In this document: in pieces, positions 1-6,836 of the stretch
Layout of the letters: each line of letters opens with the position of its first letter
Position numbering within the stretch: the first letter of the stretch is position 1
Source of the DNA: JANRKN01 sp033763435
GTDB taxonomy: Bacteria > Planctomycetota > Phycisphaerae > Phycisphaerales > UBA1924
DNA length: 12,783 nt
Assembly (NCBI GenBank): GCA_033763435.1
Contig: JANRKN010000104.1
Span: forward strand, 1-12,783
Reading direction: 5' to 3'
Made by a program: the position numbers and the translations under genes
The notes under the pieces: model-generated
Told to the model about the DNA's origin: nothing
The model's input: the letters and a program-made list of their open reading frames with translations, nothing else
The model's database searches: none

Positions 1-1663
1 TCTCGGCCGCGGCATCGCCGATCGGGCGGTGCGTCTCATCCGCGCCCACCGCCATGCCCGCGACCTCCTCGCCCGGGATCTTCTTCGTCGCGTCAAAGCC
101 GATCTTCATCCCCGCGCCCAGGCGAGGCGCCGCGTGGTCGAGGATGTCCAGCGGGCCGTTGACCGTCTCGGTGTCGCGCCCGGGCCGGCAGCGCTCGGCA
201 ACGCGGCGCAGCACCGCCGTGACGTCGTGCACGTCCACGTCGTGATCGACGACGACGATCGACTTGGTCCAGGCCATCTGTCCCGCGCCCCAGACCGAGT
301 GCATCACGCGCCGGCCCTGCAGCGGATAGGACTTCTTGATCTTGACGAACGCCGCGTTGTGGAACGCGCCGTACATCGGCAGGTCGTAGTCCTCGATGTC
401 GTGAATGAGCGTGCGCAGCAGCGGCAGGAAGACGCGCTCGGTGGCCTTGCCGAGGTAGTAGTCTTCCTGAGGCGGCAAGCCCACGATCGTCGTCGGATAG
501 ATCGCCTCGCGCCGATGCGTGACGGCCGTGACCTCGACGATCGGATAGCGGTCGGGCATCGAGTAGAAGCCCGTGTGATCGCCGAAGGGGCCTTCGAAGA
601 CCGCGCCCGGGCCCAGCGGCCCCGCGCCCGGCGCGCGCGGGTCCCACCCGATGAACCCCGCCTCGGGCGAGACATAGCCCTCGATCACAATCTCCGCGTT
701 CGCGGGGATCCACAGCGGCACCGTCAGGCCCCGGACCATCTCGATCCCCGAGCGGTTGAGGAACCCGGCCAGCAGCAGCTCCGAGATGCCGGGCGGCAGG
801 GGCGCCGTCGCGGCGTAGGGCATGATGCTCTCACCGCCCAGCACGATCGCGACGGGCATCTTCTCGCCGCGAGCCTTCCACGAGCGCCAGTGCCGCGCGC
901 CGTCGTGGTGCATGTGCCAGTGCATCGCGAGGCGGTCGCGCCCGAGCAGCTGCACGCGGTACATGCCGATGTTGTGCGAGGGCGGCTTGGGATTGTCGCG
1001 ATCGTCGGCATGGACCGTGTGGATCCCCGCCAGCGTGATGTACCGCCCGCGGAACTGGGCGTTCCAGTCCTCGCCCCGCGCGATGCCCGGCACCGTGTCG
1101 TTGGTTTCCGCCGGGTATCCCAGCGCGGCAAAGTCGCCGTCGTGGGGCCAGCAGCGGATGATCGGCAGGCGCGTCAGGTCGATCGACTCGCCCGTGATCT
1201 GCATCTCTTGGCACAGCCCGAAGCCCTTGCGCCGCTTGGGCGGGATCCGAAGCAAAGGCAGGAACTGGCGCGCCTTGGCGATCAGCTCGCCGAACGAGCG
1301 GGGCGGCTCGGGCTTGACCAGCTCGGCGATCTTCGCGCCCAGCGCGTCGAACCCGCCGGGCGTGTGCCCTTGGTCGTGACAGCCCAGCGCGGTCTCCATG
1401 CGGGCGTACGAGCCGTAGGTGTTGATCGCGAGGGGAAAGTCGGACCCTTCGACGTTCTCAAACAGCAGCGCGGGCCCGCCCAAGTGATGAAAGCGCGGGT
1501 CGTTACGCCGGGCGCTCGCGCTGGGCGCGGTCGGCGCGGCCGACTTGCTCACGCGGTCGGCGATCTCGGCGACCTCGAGCACGGGCGACACCTTCGCGCC
1601 GACGCGGTGAACCTCGCCGGCACGATCGAGCGCGATCAGAAAATCTCGGAGCGTGGGAAACAT
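1..1663 (-). CDS. UbiD-family prenyl-FMN-dependent decarboxylase, 3'-truncated by window edge
   Basis: This is a UbiD-type decarboxylase, probably acting on an aromatic or cyclic quinone precursor in menaquinone synthesis. The frame is open from the ATG at 1661-1663 to the left edge: 554 complete codons and no stop, so the C-terminus is missing. The start MFPTLRDFLIALDRAGEVHRV fits the family N-terminus. Family motifs seen are NIGMYRVQ at residues 231-238, followed by AMHWHMHHDG; an AGFLNRSGIEMVRG / PANAEIVIEG block; and EGPFGDHTGFY from residue 357. By eye, R236, E357 and D362 match the catalytic Arg and acidic pair of the family, and N231 the metal/phosphate-site Asn. DATKKIPGEE lies near the visible end. 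The length suits the long menaquinone (MqnL/SCO4490-like) type better than E. coli UbiD, but the substrate cannot be fixed from sequence. The UbiX prenyltransferase that makes its cofactor is not in the window. A TAGGCT hexamer ends 9 nt before the ATG. Confidence 0.93.
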   Translation of the reverse strand, partial: MFPTLRDFLIALDRAGEVHRVGAKVSPVLEVAEIADRVSKSAAPTAPSASARRNDPRFHHLGGPALLFENVEGSDFPLAINTYGSYARMETALGCHDQGHTPGGFDALGAKIAELVKPEPPRSFGELIAKARQFLPLLRIPPKRRKGFGLCQEMQITGESIDLTRLPIIRCWPHDGDFAALGYPAETNDTVPGIARGEDWNAQFRGRYITLAGIHTVHADDRDNPKPPSHNIGMYRVQLLGRDRLAMHWHMHHDGARHWRSWKARGEKMPVAIVLGGESIMPYAATAPLPPGISELLLAGFLNRSGIEMVRGLTVPLWIPANAEIVIEGYVSPEAGFIGWDPRAPGAGPLGPGAVFEGPFGDHTGFYSMPDRYPIVEVTAVTHRREAIYPTTIVGLPPQEDYYLGKATERVFLPLLRTLIHDIEDYDLPMYGAFHNAAFVKIKKSYPLQGRRVMHSVWGAGQMAWTKSIVVVDHDVDVHDVTAVLRRVAERCRPGRDTETVNGPLDILDHAAPRLGAGMKIGFDATKKIPGEEVAGMAVGADETHRPIGDAAAE

Positions 1664-1737
1664 GTCCGCCTGAGCCTAGGCCCGAGCGTTCGCCGCGCGG
1701 ACGACTTCGGACGCAGGCTGGGACCCGCGCGCTGCGC

Positions 1738-1769
1738 AAAAAGAACGCGAGCCGGGAGCGAATCCCGGC
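1738..1769 (-). terminator. Intrinsic terminator of the PEP-CTERM protein gene
   Basis: A perfect 7-bp stem (1751-1757 pairs with 1763-1769, loop GCGAA on the plus strand) lies 27 bp past the stop codon of the 1796-2584 gene. Read in that gene's direction, the hairpin is followed after a few bases by TTCTTTTT (complement of 1738-1745). A T-run is rare in this GC-rich sequence, which supports the call. The T-run starts about 5 nt after the stem rather than directly at it, so efficiency may be moderate. Confidence 0.7.
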
Positions 1770-1795
1770 CCGCGCGGTGGCCTTGGATCAAGCGA

Positions 1796-2584
1796 TCAGC
1801 GAGACCGGCGCCGGCCCGAGGCGAGCACGCCCGCCAGGCCCAGGAGCGCCGCGCCCGCGGGCGTGGGAACCTGCATCATGAAGTCGTTGGGCACGCCGTC
1901 GTCGTTCGGCCCGGGCAGGCCGATGCGGATGACGTCGTCGCCCGCAACGCTGACGGTGAAGCGGAACGAGCGCTGCCAGGTGGCGGAGATGATCGCGCTC
2001 AGGTCCGAGCCAAAGAAGTCGACAAAGCCTTGCATGGGCATGACCGGGAGGACACCGCTGATGCCGCCGGCCGAGCCCGGATCGAAAGGCTCAAGCCCGA
2101 ACCCCGTGCCGGTGCCGAAGCCGCCGTTGGGCACCTCGAAGCTGTACCCGGCGTCGATCGAGTTGAACTGCAGCATGCCGGACTCGCCGGTGCTCCAGCT
2201 GAGCGAGAAGGCCGAGGTCGCGGAGTGATAACCCTGCCAAGGCTGGTCGAAATTGATCGTGCCGCCGTAGCTCAGCTCGGTGCCCATGTACTCGCCGAGG
2301 TTCGAGTCGATCGAGTCGTTGAAGCCCGAGCGGATCTCGATCGCGGTGTCCTCGGCGTCGAGCGTGCCGAACACTGCGATGCCGTTGGCAAGCTGGCTGG
2401 AGCCCAAGCCCACGGTGTACGCGCCACTCTCGACCGCGACGCGGGTGATGATCTCCGTTTCACCCTCGAAGGTGCGGTACACGTGGTTCAGCGCAAAGCC
2501 GTTGAGCTGCAGAGTCCAGGAATCCGCGAGCGCGGGCGCCGCAAGGCCCGCGCACAGGGCCACCGCCAGAGTCGTCGAACGCAT
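1796..2584 (-). CDS. Exported PEP-CTERM-type protein of unknown function
   Basis: I do not recognise the central domain. The 262-aa protein starts with a clear signal peptide (MRSTTLAVALCAGLAAPALA, cleavage expected after ALA at 20). The mature part is rich in Gly, Ser, Thr and aromatic residues, as in beta-rich surface or matrix proteins. It ends with VPTPAG at 239-244, a hydrophobic stretch of about 11 residues and an Arg cluster (GRRRSR). That three-part tail is the VPxPAG variant of the PEP-CTERM signal, which an exosortase/archaeosortase-like enzyme processes at the membrane. No exosortase gene is in this window. The ATG at 2584 is chosen because GAGAGGAG precedes it by about 6 nt and because the signal peptide starts there; an upstream in-frame ATG at 2656 would put an Arg-rich stretch ahead of the signal peptide. 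The gene is divergent from the methyltransferase and monocistronic by its terminator. Confidence 0.85.
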   Translation of the reverse strand: MRSTTLAVALCAGLAAPALADSWTLQLNGFALNHVYRTFEGETEIITRVAVESGAYTVGLGSSQLANGIAVFGTLDAEDTAIEIRSGFNDSIDSNLGEYMGTELSYGGTINFDQPWQGYHSATSAFSLSWSTGESGMLQFNSIDAGYSFEVPNGGFGTGTGFGLEPFDPGSAGGISGVLPVMPMQGFVDFFGSDLSAIISATWQRSFRFTVSVAGDDVIRIGLPGPNDDGVPNDFMMQVPTPAGAALLGLAGVLASGRRRSR

Positions 2585-2692
2585 GATGTCTCCTCTCTCT
2601 CTTCCGTCGCCTGGGAGGCTCCGAACTTTCCACAGAAAGCCCGGCAATCGCCTCATGTCTCAGGAGAGAAGAAACCACCGGAATTGCCCCGG

Positions 2693-2708
2693 GGCGAGTA
2701 ATCTCGCC
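2693..2708. promoter_or_regulatory. 16-nt inverted repeat in the divergent promoter region
   Basis: GGCGAG-TAAT-CTCGCC is a perfect 6-bp inverted repeat with a 4-nt centre. It sits 28 bp before the methyltransferase start and 108 bp upstream of the PEP-CTERM gene start. It could be an operator shared by the two divergent genes. It also contains a weak -10-like TAATCT (2699-2704) facing the methyltransferase, with no good -35 at 17 bp. The rest of the 152-bp gap shows no other convincing promoter. Confidence 0.3.
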
Positions 2709-2736
2709 GGGTCGATGGAGAAAACTGAGCAACGCC

Positions 2737-3417
2737 ATGAGCAGTTCCCCTGAACAGCGGACAGATTCGGGCATCCCGCGCGACTGGGGCAGCTTCTACC
2801 GCGCGGTTGCCGGCAAGCCCGCACGCGAGACGCTGCTCGACGCCTTGGCCCGGTTCGAGGCCGAGGGACGGACCGGCCTGCACGCGGTCGACCTCGGCTG
2901 CGGATCCGGGCGCGACACGCTCGAGCTGCTCCGGCGCGGCTGGACCGTCACCGCGCTCGATCACGACCCCGGCTCGTTCCCGGCCTTCGTGCCCGCGCTT
3001 GCGCCCGAGCTCGCCTCGCGGCTGACCACCATCGCCGCGTCGTACGAAGACGCTGACTGGCCCGGGGCGGACTTGGTCAACGCGAGCTTCTCGATCCCCC
3101 ACTGCCGCGAGGGAAGCTTCGAGCCGCTATGGGAGAAGATCGCTCGGTCGATCCGTCCGGGCGGGCGCTTCGCGGGTCAGTTCTTCGGCGTCTGCGACGG
3201 CTGGGGCGGGGCGCGCCCCGACCAGCGCCCCGACCCCGTCCCCGCGCCGGGCTGGCGCCACGGGCGCGAGTTTCACGACCGCGCGGGCGTCGAGCGACTG
3301 CTCGCGAGCGCCGGGCTGCGAGCCGAGACCCTGAACGAGGTGGAGCGACCCGGCGTCACCGCGATGGGGGAGCCCAAGTACTGGCACGTCTTCCATGTCG
3401 TTGGCGTCCGCGGATAA
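2737..3417 (+). CDS. Class I SAM-dependent methyltransferase
   Basis: This is a 226-aa cytosolic methyltransferase of the Rossmann-like class I fold; its substrate is unknown. Motif I VDLGCGSGRD at 51-60 binds SAM, and ALDHD (73-77) supplies the acidic residue after strand beta2 that normally contacts the ribose. ADLVNASFSIPHC (111-123) is the post-motif region usually close to the substrate, and SIRPGGRFAGQFFG (138-151) is the typical post-III segment. Length and pattern fit small TehB/Methyltransf_25-like enzymes acting on small molecules, but there is no feature that names the acceptor. The start has no strong ribosome binding site: GGAG lies about 17 nt upstream, too far for standard use, so the start is less secure than the rest. 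The next gene on the strand begins 107 bp later without an obvious terminator between them. Confidence 0.88.
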   Translation: MSSSPEQRTDSGIPRDWGSFYRAVAGKPARETLLDALARFEAEGRTGLHAVDLGCGSGRDTLELLRRGWTVTALDHDPGSFPAFVPALAPELASRLTTIAASYEDADWPGADLVNASFSIPHCREGSFEPLWEKIARSIRPGGRFAGQFFGVCDGWGGARPDQRPDPVPAPGWRHGREFHDRAGVERLLASAGLRAETLNEVERPGVTAMGEPKYWHVFHVVGVRG

Positions 3418-3490
3418 CTCGGGCCGGACCGGGCGAATCGAAGGCGGGCGGCTGCAGCGGGTTCAAGTTCGGGCCGATGCTCGGGAGGAT

Positions 3491-3510
3491 CGCGTGCGGG
3501 CTCGCACGCG
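3491..3510 (+). promoter_or_regulatory. Leader hairpin directly upstream of the carbonic anhydrase ribosome binding site
   Basis: CGCGTGCG-GGCT-CGCACGCG is a perfect 8-bp stem with a 4-nt loop. It ends two bases before the GGAGG ribosome binding site at 3513-3517, which is 7 nt from the ATG at 3525. A stable hairpin here would sit against the initiating 30S subunit, so it could modulate translation or protect the 5' end of a processed transcript. It could also be a weak terminator of the preceding methyltransferase transcript, but no T-run follows. In GC-rich DNA some such stems arise by chance. Confidence 0.4.
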
Positions 3511-3524
3511 CCGGAGGACTTCTC

Positions 3525-4547
3525 ATGCTGCATGCGCGTTCGGCCATCGTCTGCCTTCTCACGCTCGCGGGCTCGGCCGGGGCGTTGCAGCCCGACTCGC
3601 ACGCGGCGCCGACTTCACCGCAGACCGGCACCTCCGCCACTCAGACTTCCGGGCAGAACGCCGCGCCGACCGAGGCGCGCCGGCCCGCCTTCCGCACCCG
3701 CACGAACGCACAGCCGACGAGCCCGTTGGCCAACACGGGCAAGGGCGATGATCGCGCCGAAACCAGAATCGACAAGCCCGAAGGGAAGTCCGACACCAAG
3801 CCCGACGGAAAGCCCGACGGCAAGCGCACCGAGTCGACCGAGGCGATCGACGCCGACCGTGCGCTCGAGCTGCTGACCGAAGGCAACGCCCGCTGGGTTG
3901 CGAACAAGCCCGAGGCGCCCAACACCAGCGCCGACCGCCGGGAGTCGACCGCCAAAGACGGTCAGAAGCCCTTCGTGACGGTGCTCTCCTGCGCCGATTC
4001 GCGAGTCCCGCTCGAGCGGCTGTTCGACCGCGGCGTGGGCGATGTCTTTGCCGTGCGCGTCGCGGGCAACACCGCGGGCACGAGCGAGAGCGGCACGATC
4101 GAGTACGGGATCGAGCACCTGCACACGCCTCTGCTGGTGGTCATGGCGCACAGTCAGTGCGGCGCGGTCAAGGCTGCGGCCTCGGGCGGGGCGGTGCACG
4201 GCGCGGTCGCGGACGTGATCAAGCAGGTCCGCCCGGCCGTCGAGCGCGCCCGCAAGCTCCATCCCTCGGCCTCGGGCGACGAGCTGGTCAACCTCGCGAT
4301 CCGCGAGAACGTCTGGCAGCAGATCTACAGCGTGCTCGAACAGTCCGAGGCCGTCCGTTCGCTCGCGACCTCGGGCAAGCTCAAGGTCGTCGGGGCGGTC
4401 TACGACCTGGAGTCGGGCCGTGTTGAATGGCTCGGCGAACACCCCTGGCAGAAGGAACTCGTCGACGCGCTGAACGCGCGCTCGAACGCCCGGAACCAGA
4501 ATGCCAGCCGCACCGCCGATGCCGACAGCGCCAAGGCCGAGCACTGA
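3525..4547 (+). CDS. Exported beta-class carbonic anhydrase
   Basis: This enzyme interconverts CO2 and bicarbonate, and probably acts outside the cytoplasmic membrane. The 340-aa protein begins with a signal peptide (residues 1 to about 20, MLHARSAIVCLLTLAGSAGA). A disordered Thr/Pro/Lys linker follows, with KPDGKPDGK near 92-100, and then a beta-carbonic anhydrase domain from about 105 to 310. Zinc ligands are visible: C156 in CADSR, H209 and C212 in HSQCG; the D158-R160 dyad is intact. AVRVAGNTAG and the C-terminal VVGAVYDLESGRV also fit the family. A hydrophilic tail closes the protein. The start at 3525 has a near-ideal GGAGG at 7 nt; an in-frame ATG at 3477 has no ribosome binding site, and the frame further upstream overlaps the methyltransferase. 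The ABC ATPase gene follows after 38 bp. Export is inferred from the N-terminus; most beta-class enzymes are cytosolic. Confidence 0.93.
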   Translation: MLHARSAIVCLLTLAGSAGALQPDSHAAPTSPQTGTSATQTSGQNAAPTEARRPAFRTRTNAQPTSPLANTGKGDDRAETRIDKPEGKSDTKPDGKPDGKRTESTEAIDADRALELLTEGNARWVANKPEAPNTSADRRESTAKDGQKPFVTVLSCADSRVPLERLFDRGVGDVFAVRVAGNTAGTSESGTIEYGIEHLHTPLLVVMAHSQCGAVKAAASGGAVHGAVADVIKQVRPAVERARKLHPSASGDELVNLAIRENVWQQIYSVLEQSEAVRSLATSGKLKVVGAVYDLESGRVEWLGEHPWQKELVDALNARSNARNQNASRTADADSAKAEH

Positions 4548-4570
4548 ACCCGCGGGCCCGGCGGACCTGA

Positions 4571-4576
4571 TACGCT
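4571..4576 (+). promoter_or_regulatory. Possible -10 element abutting the ABC ATPase gene
   Basis: TACGCT, preceded by TGA (an extended -10 look), ends 9 nt before the ATG at 4586. Transcription from it would start at or next to the start codon, giving a leaderless or nearly leaderless message; the gene has no clear Shine-Dalgarno sequence. No convincing -35 was found. The same 7-9 nt arrangement recurs before the UbiD and accA genes. The site lies in the loop of a 7-bp inverted repeat (4552-4558 with 4579-4585). Confidence 0.3.
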
Positions 4577-4585
4577 CTGGCCCGC

Positions 4586-5647
4586 ATGAGCACAGCTGCT
4601 GCGCCCACGCCGTGGGCTATTGATCTGACGCACGTCGCCAAGACCTACAAGGGCAAGGTGCAGGCGCTCCGCGGCATCGAGATGCGCGTCCGCGCGGGCG
4701 AGGTCTTCGGCCTGCTCGGGCCCAACGGTGCCGGGAAGAGCACGCTCGTCAAGATCCTGATGACCGTCATCGCCCCCACCCGCGCCGACGGCGCCGTGCT
4801 GGGCAAGCCCGTCGGCGACAAGGACACCCTCCGCCGCATCGGCTATCTCCCCGAGCACCACCGCTTCCCCGACTATCTCACAGGCCGGCAGGTCCTCGAC
4901 TTCTACGGCGGCCTCGCGGGCGTCCCCCGCCGCGAACGCGCGGCACGCATCGATCCCCTCCTCGAACTCGTCGGCATGAAGGACTGGGCCAACCAGCGCG
5001 TCCGCGGCTATTCCAAGGGCATGCGCCAGCGCGTCGGCATCGCCCAGGCCCTCGTCAACAACCCCGACCTCGTGCTGCTCGATGAGCCCACCGACGGCGT
5101 CGACCCCGTCGGCCGGCGCGACATCCGCCAGGTCTGCCAGCGCCTGAAAGACGAGGGCAAGACCGTCTTCCTCAACTCCCACCTGCTCAGCGAGCTCGAG
5201 CTCGTCTGCGACCGCGTCGCCATCCTTGTGCAGGGCTTGGTCGCGAGCCAGGGCACGCTTGATGAGCTCACGCGCGATCGCCGCTACTACGAGATCGACG
5301 CGGCGCTCGAACCCGCGCAGGCCCGCGAGCTCTGGGCCTCGCTCCTGCCCGCAGGGCTGGCCCTTACGCCCAAGCCCGGCAGCGCCGACGTGCTGCGCGC
5401 CGAGACCGCCGGCGCTTCGCACGCGCACCTGGGCTTTGTCGAACTCGAGCGCTCCATCCTGCGCCTGGGCACCACGGAGGCCTCGCACGTGCAGCCATTT
5501 GTCGACGCGCTCCGATCCCGAGGCATCGCGCTGCGAGCGCTGAGGCCCGTGCGCCCGACGCTGGAAGACCTGTTCATGGCCGCCGTCACCGATCCAACGA
5601 CCGGCAAGGCGCTGCCGCCGGGCGCGGCCAAGGAGGCCTCGCGATGA
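4586..5647 (+). CDS. ABC-2-type exporter, ATP-binding subunit
   Basis: This is the nucleotide-binding subunit that powers the membrane partner encoded immediately downstream. The 353-aa protein has Walker A GPNGAGKST at 45-53 and a Q-loop region IGYLPE at 85-90, where Glu stands in for Gln as in many ABC-2 ATPases. The signature is YSKGMRQR at 142-149, the degenerate LSGGQ form typical of the CcmA/NatA group. Walker B LVLLDEP at 162-168 carries catalytic E167, DGVDP is the D-loop, and H199 is the switch His. Residues about 235-353 form a C-terminal extension ending in LEDLFMAAV, common in exporters of this class. Its stop overlaps the permease start as ATGA, so the two are translationally coupled. 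The substrate is unknown. The nearest family label is gliding/Nat-type ABC-2 transport, not an importer, and no binding protein gene is nearby. Confidence 0.95.
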   Translation: MSTAAAPTPWAIDLTHVAKTYKGKVQALRGIEMRVRAGEVFGLLGPNGAGKSTLVKILMTVIAPTRADGAVLGKPVGDKDTLRRIGYLPEHHRFPDYLTGRQVLDFYGGLAGVPRRERAARIDPLLELVGMKDWANQRVRGYSKGMRQRVGIAQALVNNPDLVLLDEPTDGVDPVGRRDIRQVCQRLKDEGKTVFLNSHLLSELELVCDRVAILVQGLVASQGTLDELTRDRRYYEIDAALEPAQARELWASLLPAGLALTPKPGSADVLRAETAGASHAHLGFVELERSILRLGTTEASHVQPFVDALRSRGIALRALRPVRPTLEDLFMAAVTDPTTGKALPPGAAKEASR

Positions 5648-6834
5648 TCCTCACCCAGACCACCGCGTTCCTCGTCGACGCGTATCGCGAGCTCAACGCC
5701 CGCAAGATGTTCTGGATCACGCTCGGGCTCTCGCTGCTCGTCGTCGCGATCATGGGCTGCTTCGGCGTCAACGACAAAGGCCTGACGTTCCTCGGCTGGA
5801 CCTTCAACAACGACATCCTCAACGCGCGGCTCATCCCGCCTGAGAAGTTCTACATCTTCGTCTTTGCCAATCTGGGCGTCCCCATCTGGCTCACCTGGGC
5901 CGCGACAGTCCTCGCGCTCATCTCGACCGCGAGCATCTTCCCCGACTTCATTCAGGGCGGGGCGATCGAGCTCACGCTGTGCAGGCCCATCGGGCGCGTG
6001 CGGCTGTTCTTCACCAAGTTCGCCTGCGGCCTGCTGTTCGTCGCGCTCCAGGTCTTTGTCTTCAGCCTGGCGTGCTTCATCGTCATCGGGATCCGCGGCA
6101 AGTCGTGGGTGCCCGACCTTTTCCTGGCCGTCCCGATCGTGCTCCTGTTCTTCACCTACCTGTTCTCGTTCTGCGTGCTCGTGGGCCTGGTCACGCGCTC
6201 GACCCTTGCGTCGATCCTCTTCACCTGCCTGTTCTGGCTCGCGCTGTTCGTGCTGAACACGACCGACGGCATCTTCGTGAGCCAGCGCGCCGCGAAGGAG
6301 ATCGCCGTCGAACGCGCCGAGCGAACGATCGAGGTCCGCACCCGCGGCGCCGAGCGCATGCGCCAGAGATTGATCGACGCCGGCCAGCCCCTGCCCGCCA
6401 AAGACGCGTGGCCCGAAGGCGCCCAGAGCGAGCTGGAGGCGATCAGCCTGCCCCTGCTCAACGCCCGCAAAGAACTCGCCGAGGCGAGCGAATCGCGCGA
6501 CAACTGGGTGAAGTACAGCGGCTGGGTCTTCCTCGCCAAGACCGTGCTCCCCAAGACCAGCGAGACGATCGCGCTGCTGGACCGTGCGATCCTCACTGAC
6601 AAGGACCGCGAGCTGTTCAGCCCGCCCGGTGCGGACGACGAGCCCGCCCCGGGCGATGAGGAGGCCGGCTCGGGCCGCCGACGCGGACCGCAGATGGGCG
6701 ACCCTGCTGTGACACGCCGCGCGGAGAAGATCATCCGCCAGCGCAGCCAGTGGTGGATTACGGGCACGAGCGCAGCGTTCGCGGGCGTGCTGCTGGCGAT
6801 TGGCGCGTGGATCTTCGCCCGCCGCGATTTCTAG
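5644..6834 (+). CDS. ABC-2-type exporter, permease subunit with a large soluble loop
   Basis: This 396-aa integral membrane protein pairs with the ATPase just upstream. I see hydrophobic segments at about 22-40, 78-98, 125-150, 157-183 and 186-206, and a last one at about 371-391 followed by ARRDF. The positive-inside pattern puts both ends in the cytoplasm. That would place the long segment between the fifth and sixth helices (about 207-370) outside the membrane. This segment is charged and partly helical: a Glu/Arg-rich stretch at 216-245, a semi-hydrophobic YSGWVFLAKTVLP at 291-303 that could re-enter the membrane, and an acidic/Gly disordered part at 328-350. ABC-2 permeases usually have shorter loops there. 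The ATG overlaps the ATPase stop. The gene ends 2 bp from the stop of the convergent hydrolase gene. The transported substrate is not predictable. Confidence 0.9.
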   Translation: MILTQTTAFLVDAYRELNARKMFWITLGLSLLVVAIMGCFGVNDKGLTFLGWTFNNDILNARLIPPEKFYIFVFANLGVPIWLTWAATVLALISTASIFPDFIQGGAIELTLCRPIGRVRLFFTKFACGLLFVALQVFVFSLACFIVIGIRGKSWVPDLFLAVPIVLLFFTYLFSFCVLVGLVTRSTLASILFTCLFWLALFVLNTTDGIFVSQRAAKEIAVERAERTIEVRTRGAERMRQRLIDAGQPLPAKDAWPEGAQSELEAISLPLLNARKELAEASESRDNWVKYSGWVFLAKTVLPKTSETIALLDRAILTDKDRELFSPPGADDEPAPGDEEAGSGRRRGPQMGDPAVTRRAEKIIRQRSQWWITGTSAAFAGVLLAIGAWIFARRDF

Positions 6835-6836
6835 CG

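Noticed and set aside
29..2701. 890-codon open frame on the plus strand
   Set aside because: It lies opposite the UbiD gene and the PEP-CTERM gene, both with clear motifs. Its translation is Arg/Ala/His-rich without any domain, as expected for a shadow frame in GC-rich DNA. It would also cross the intrinsic terminator and the gap between the two genes.
3129..3524. Long N-terminal extension of the carbonic anhydrase frame
   Set aside because: It overlaps the end of the methyltransferase in another frame, has Arg-rich shadow composition, and would bury the signal peptide. A strong ribosome binding site marks 3525.
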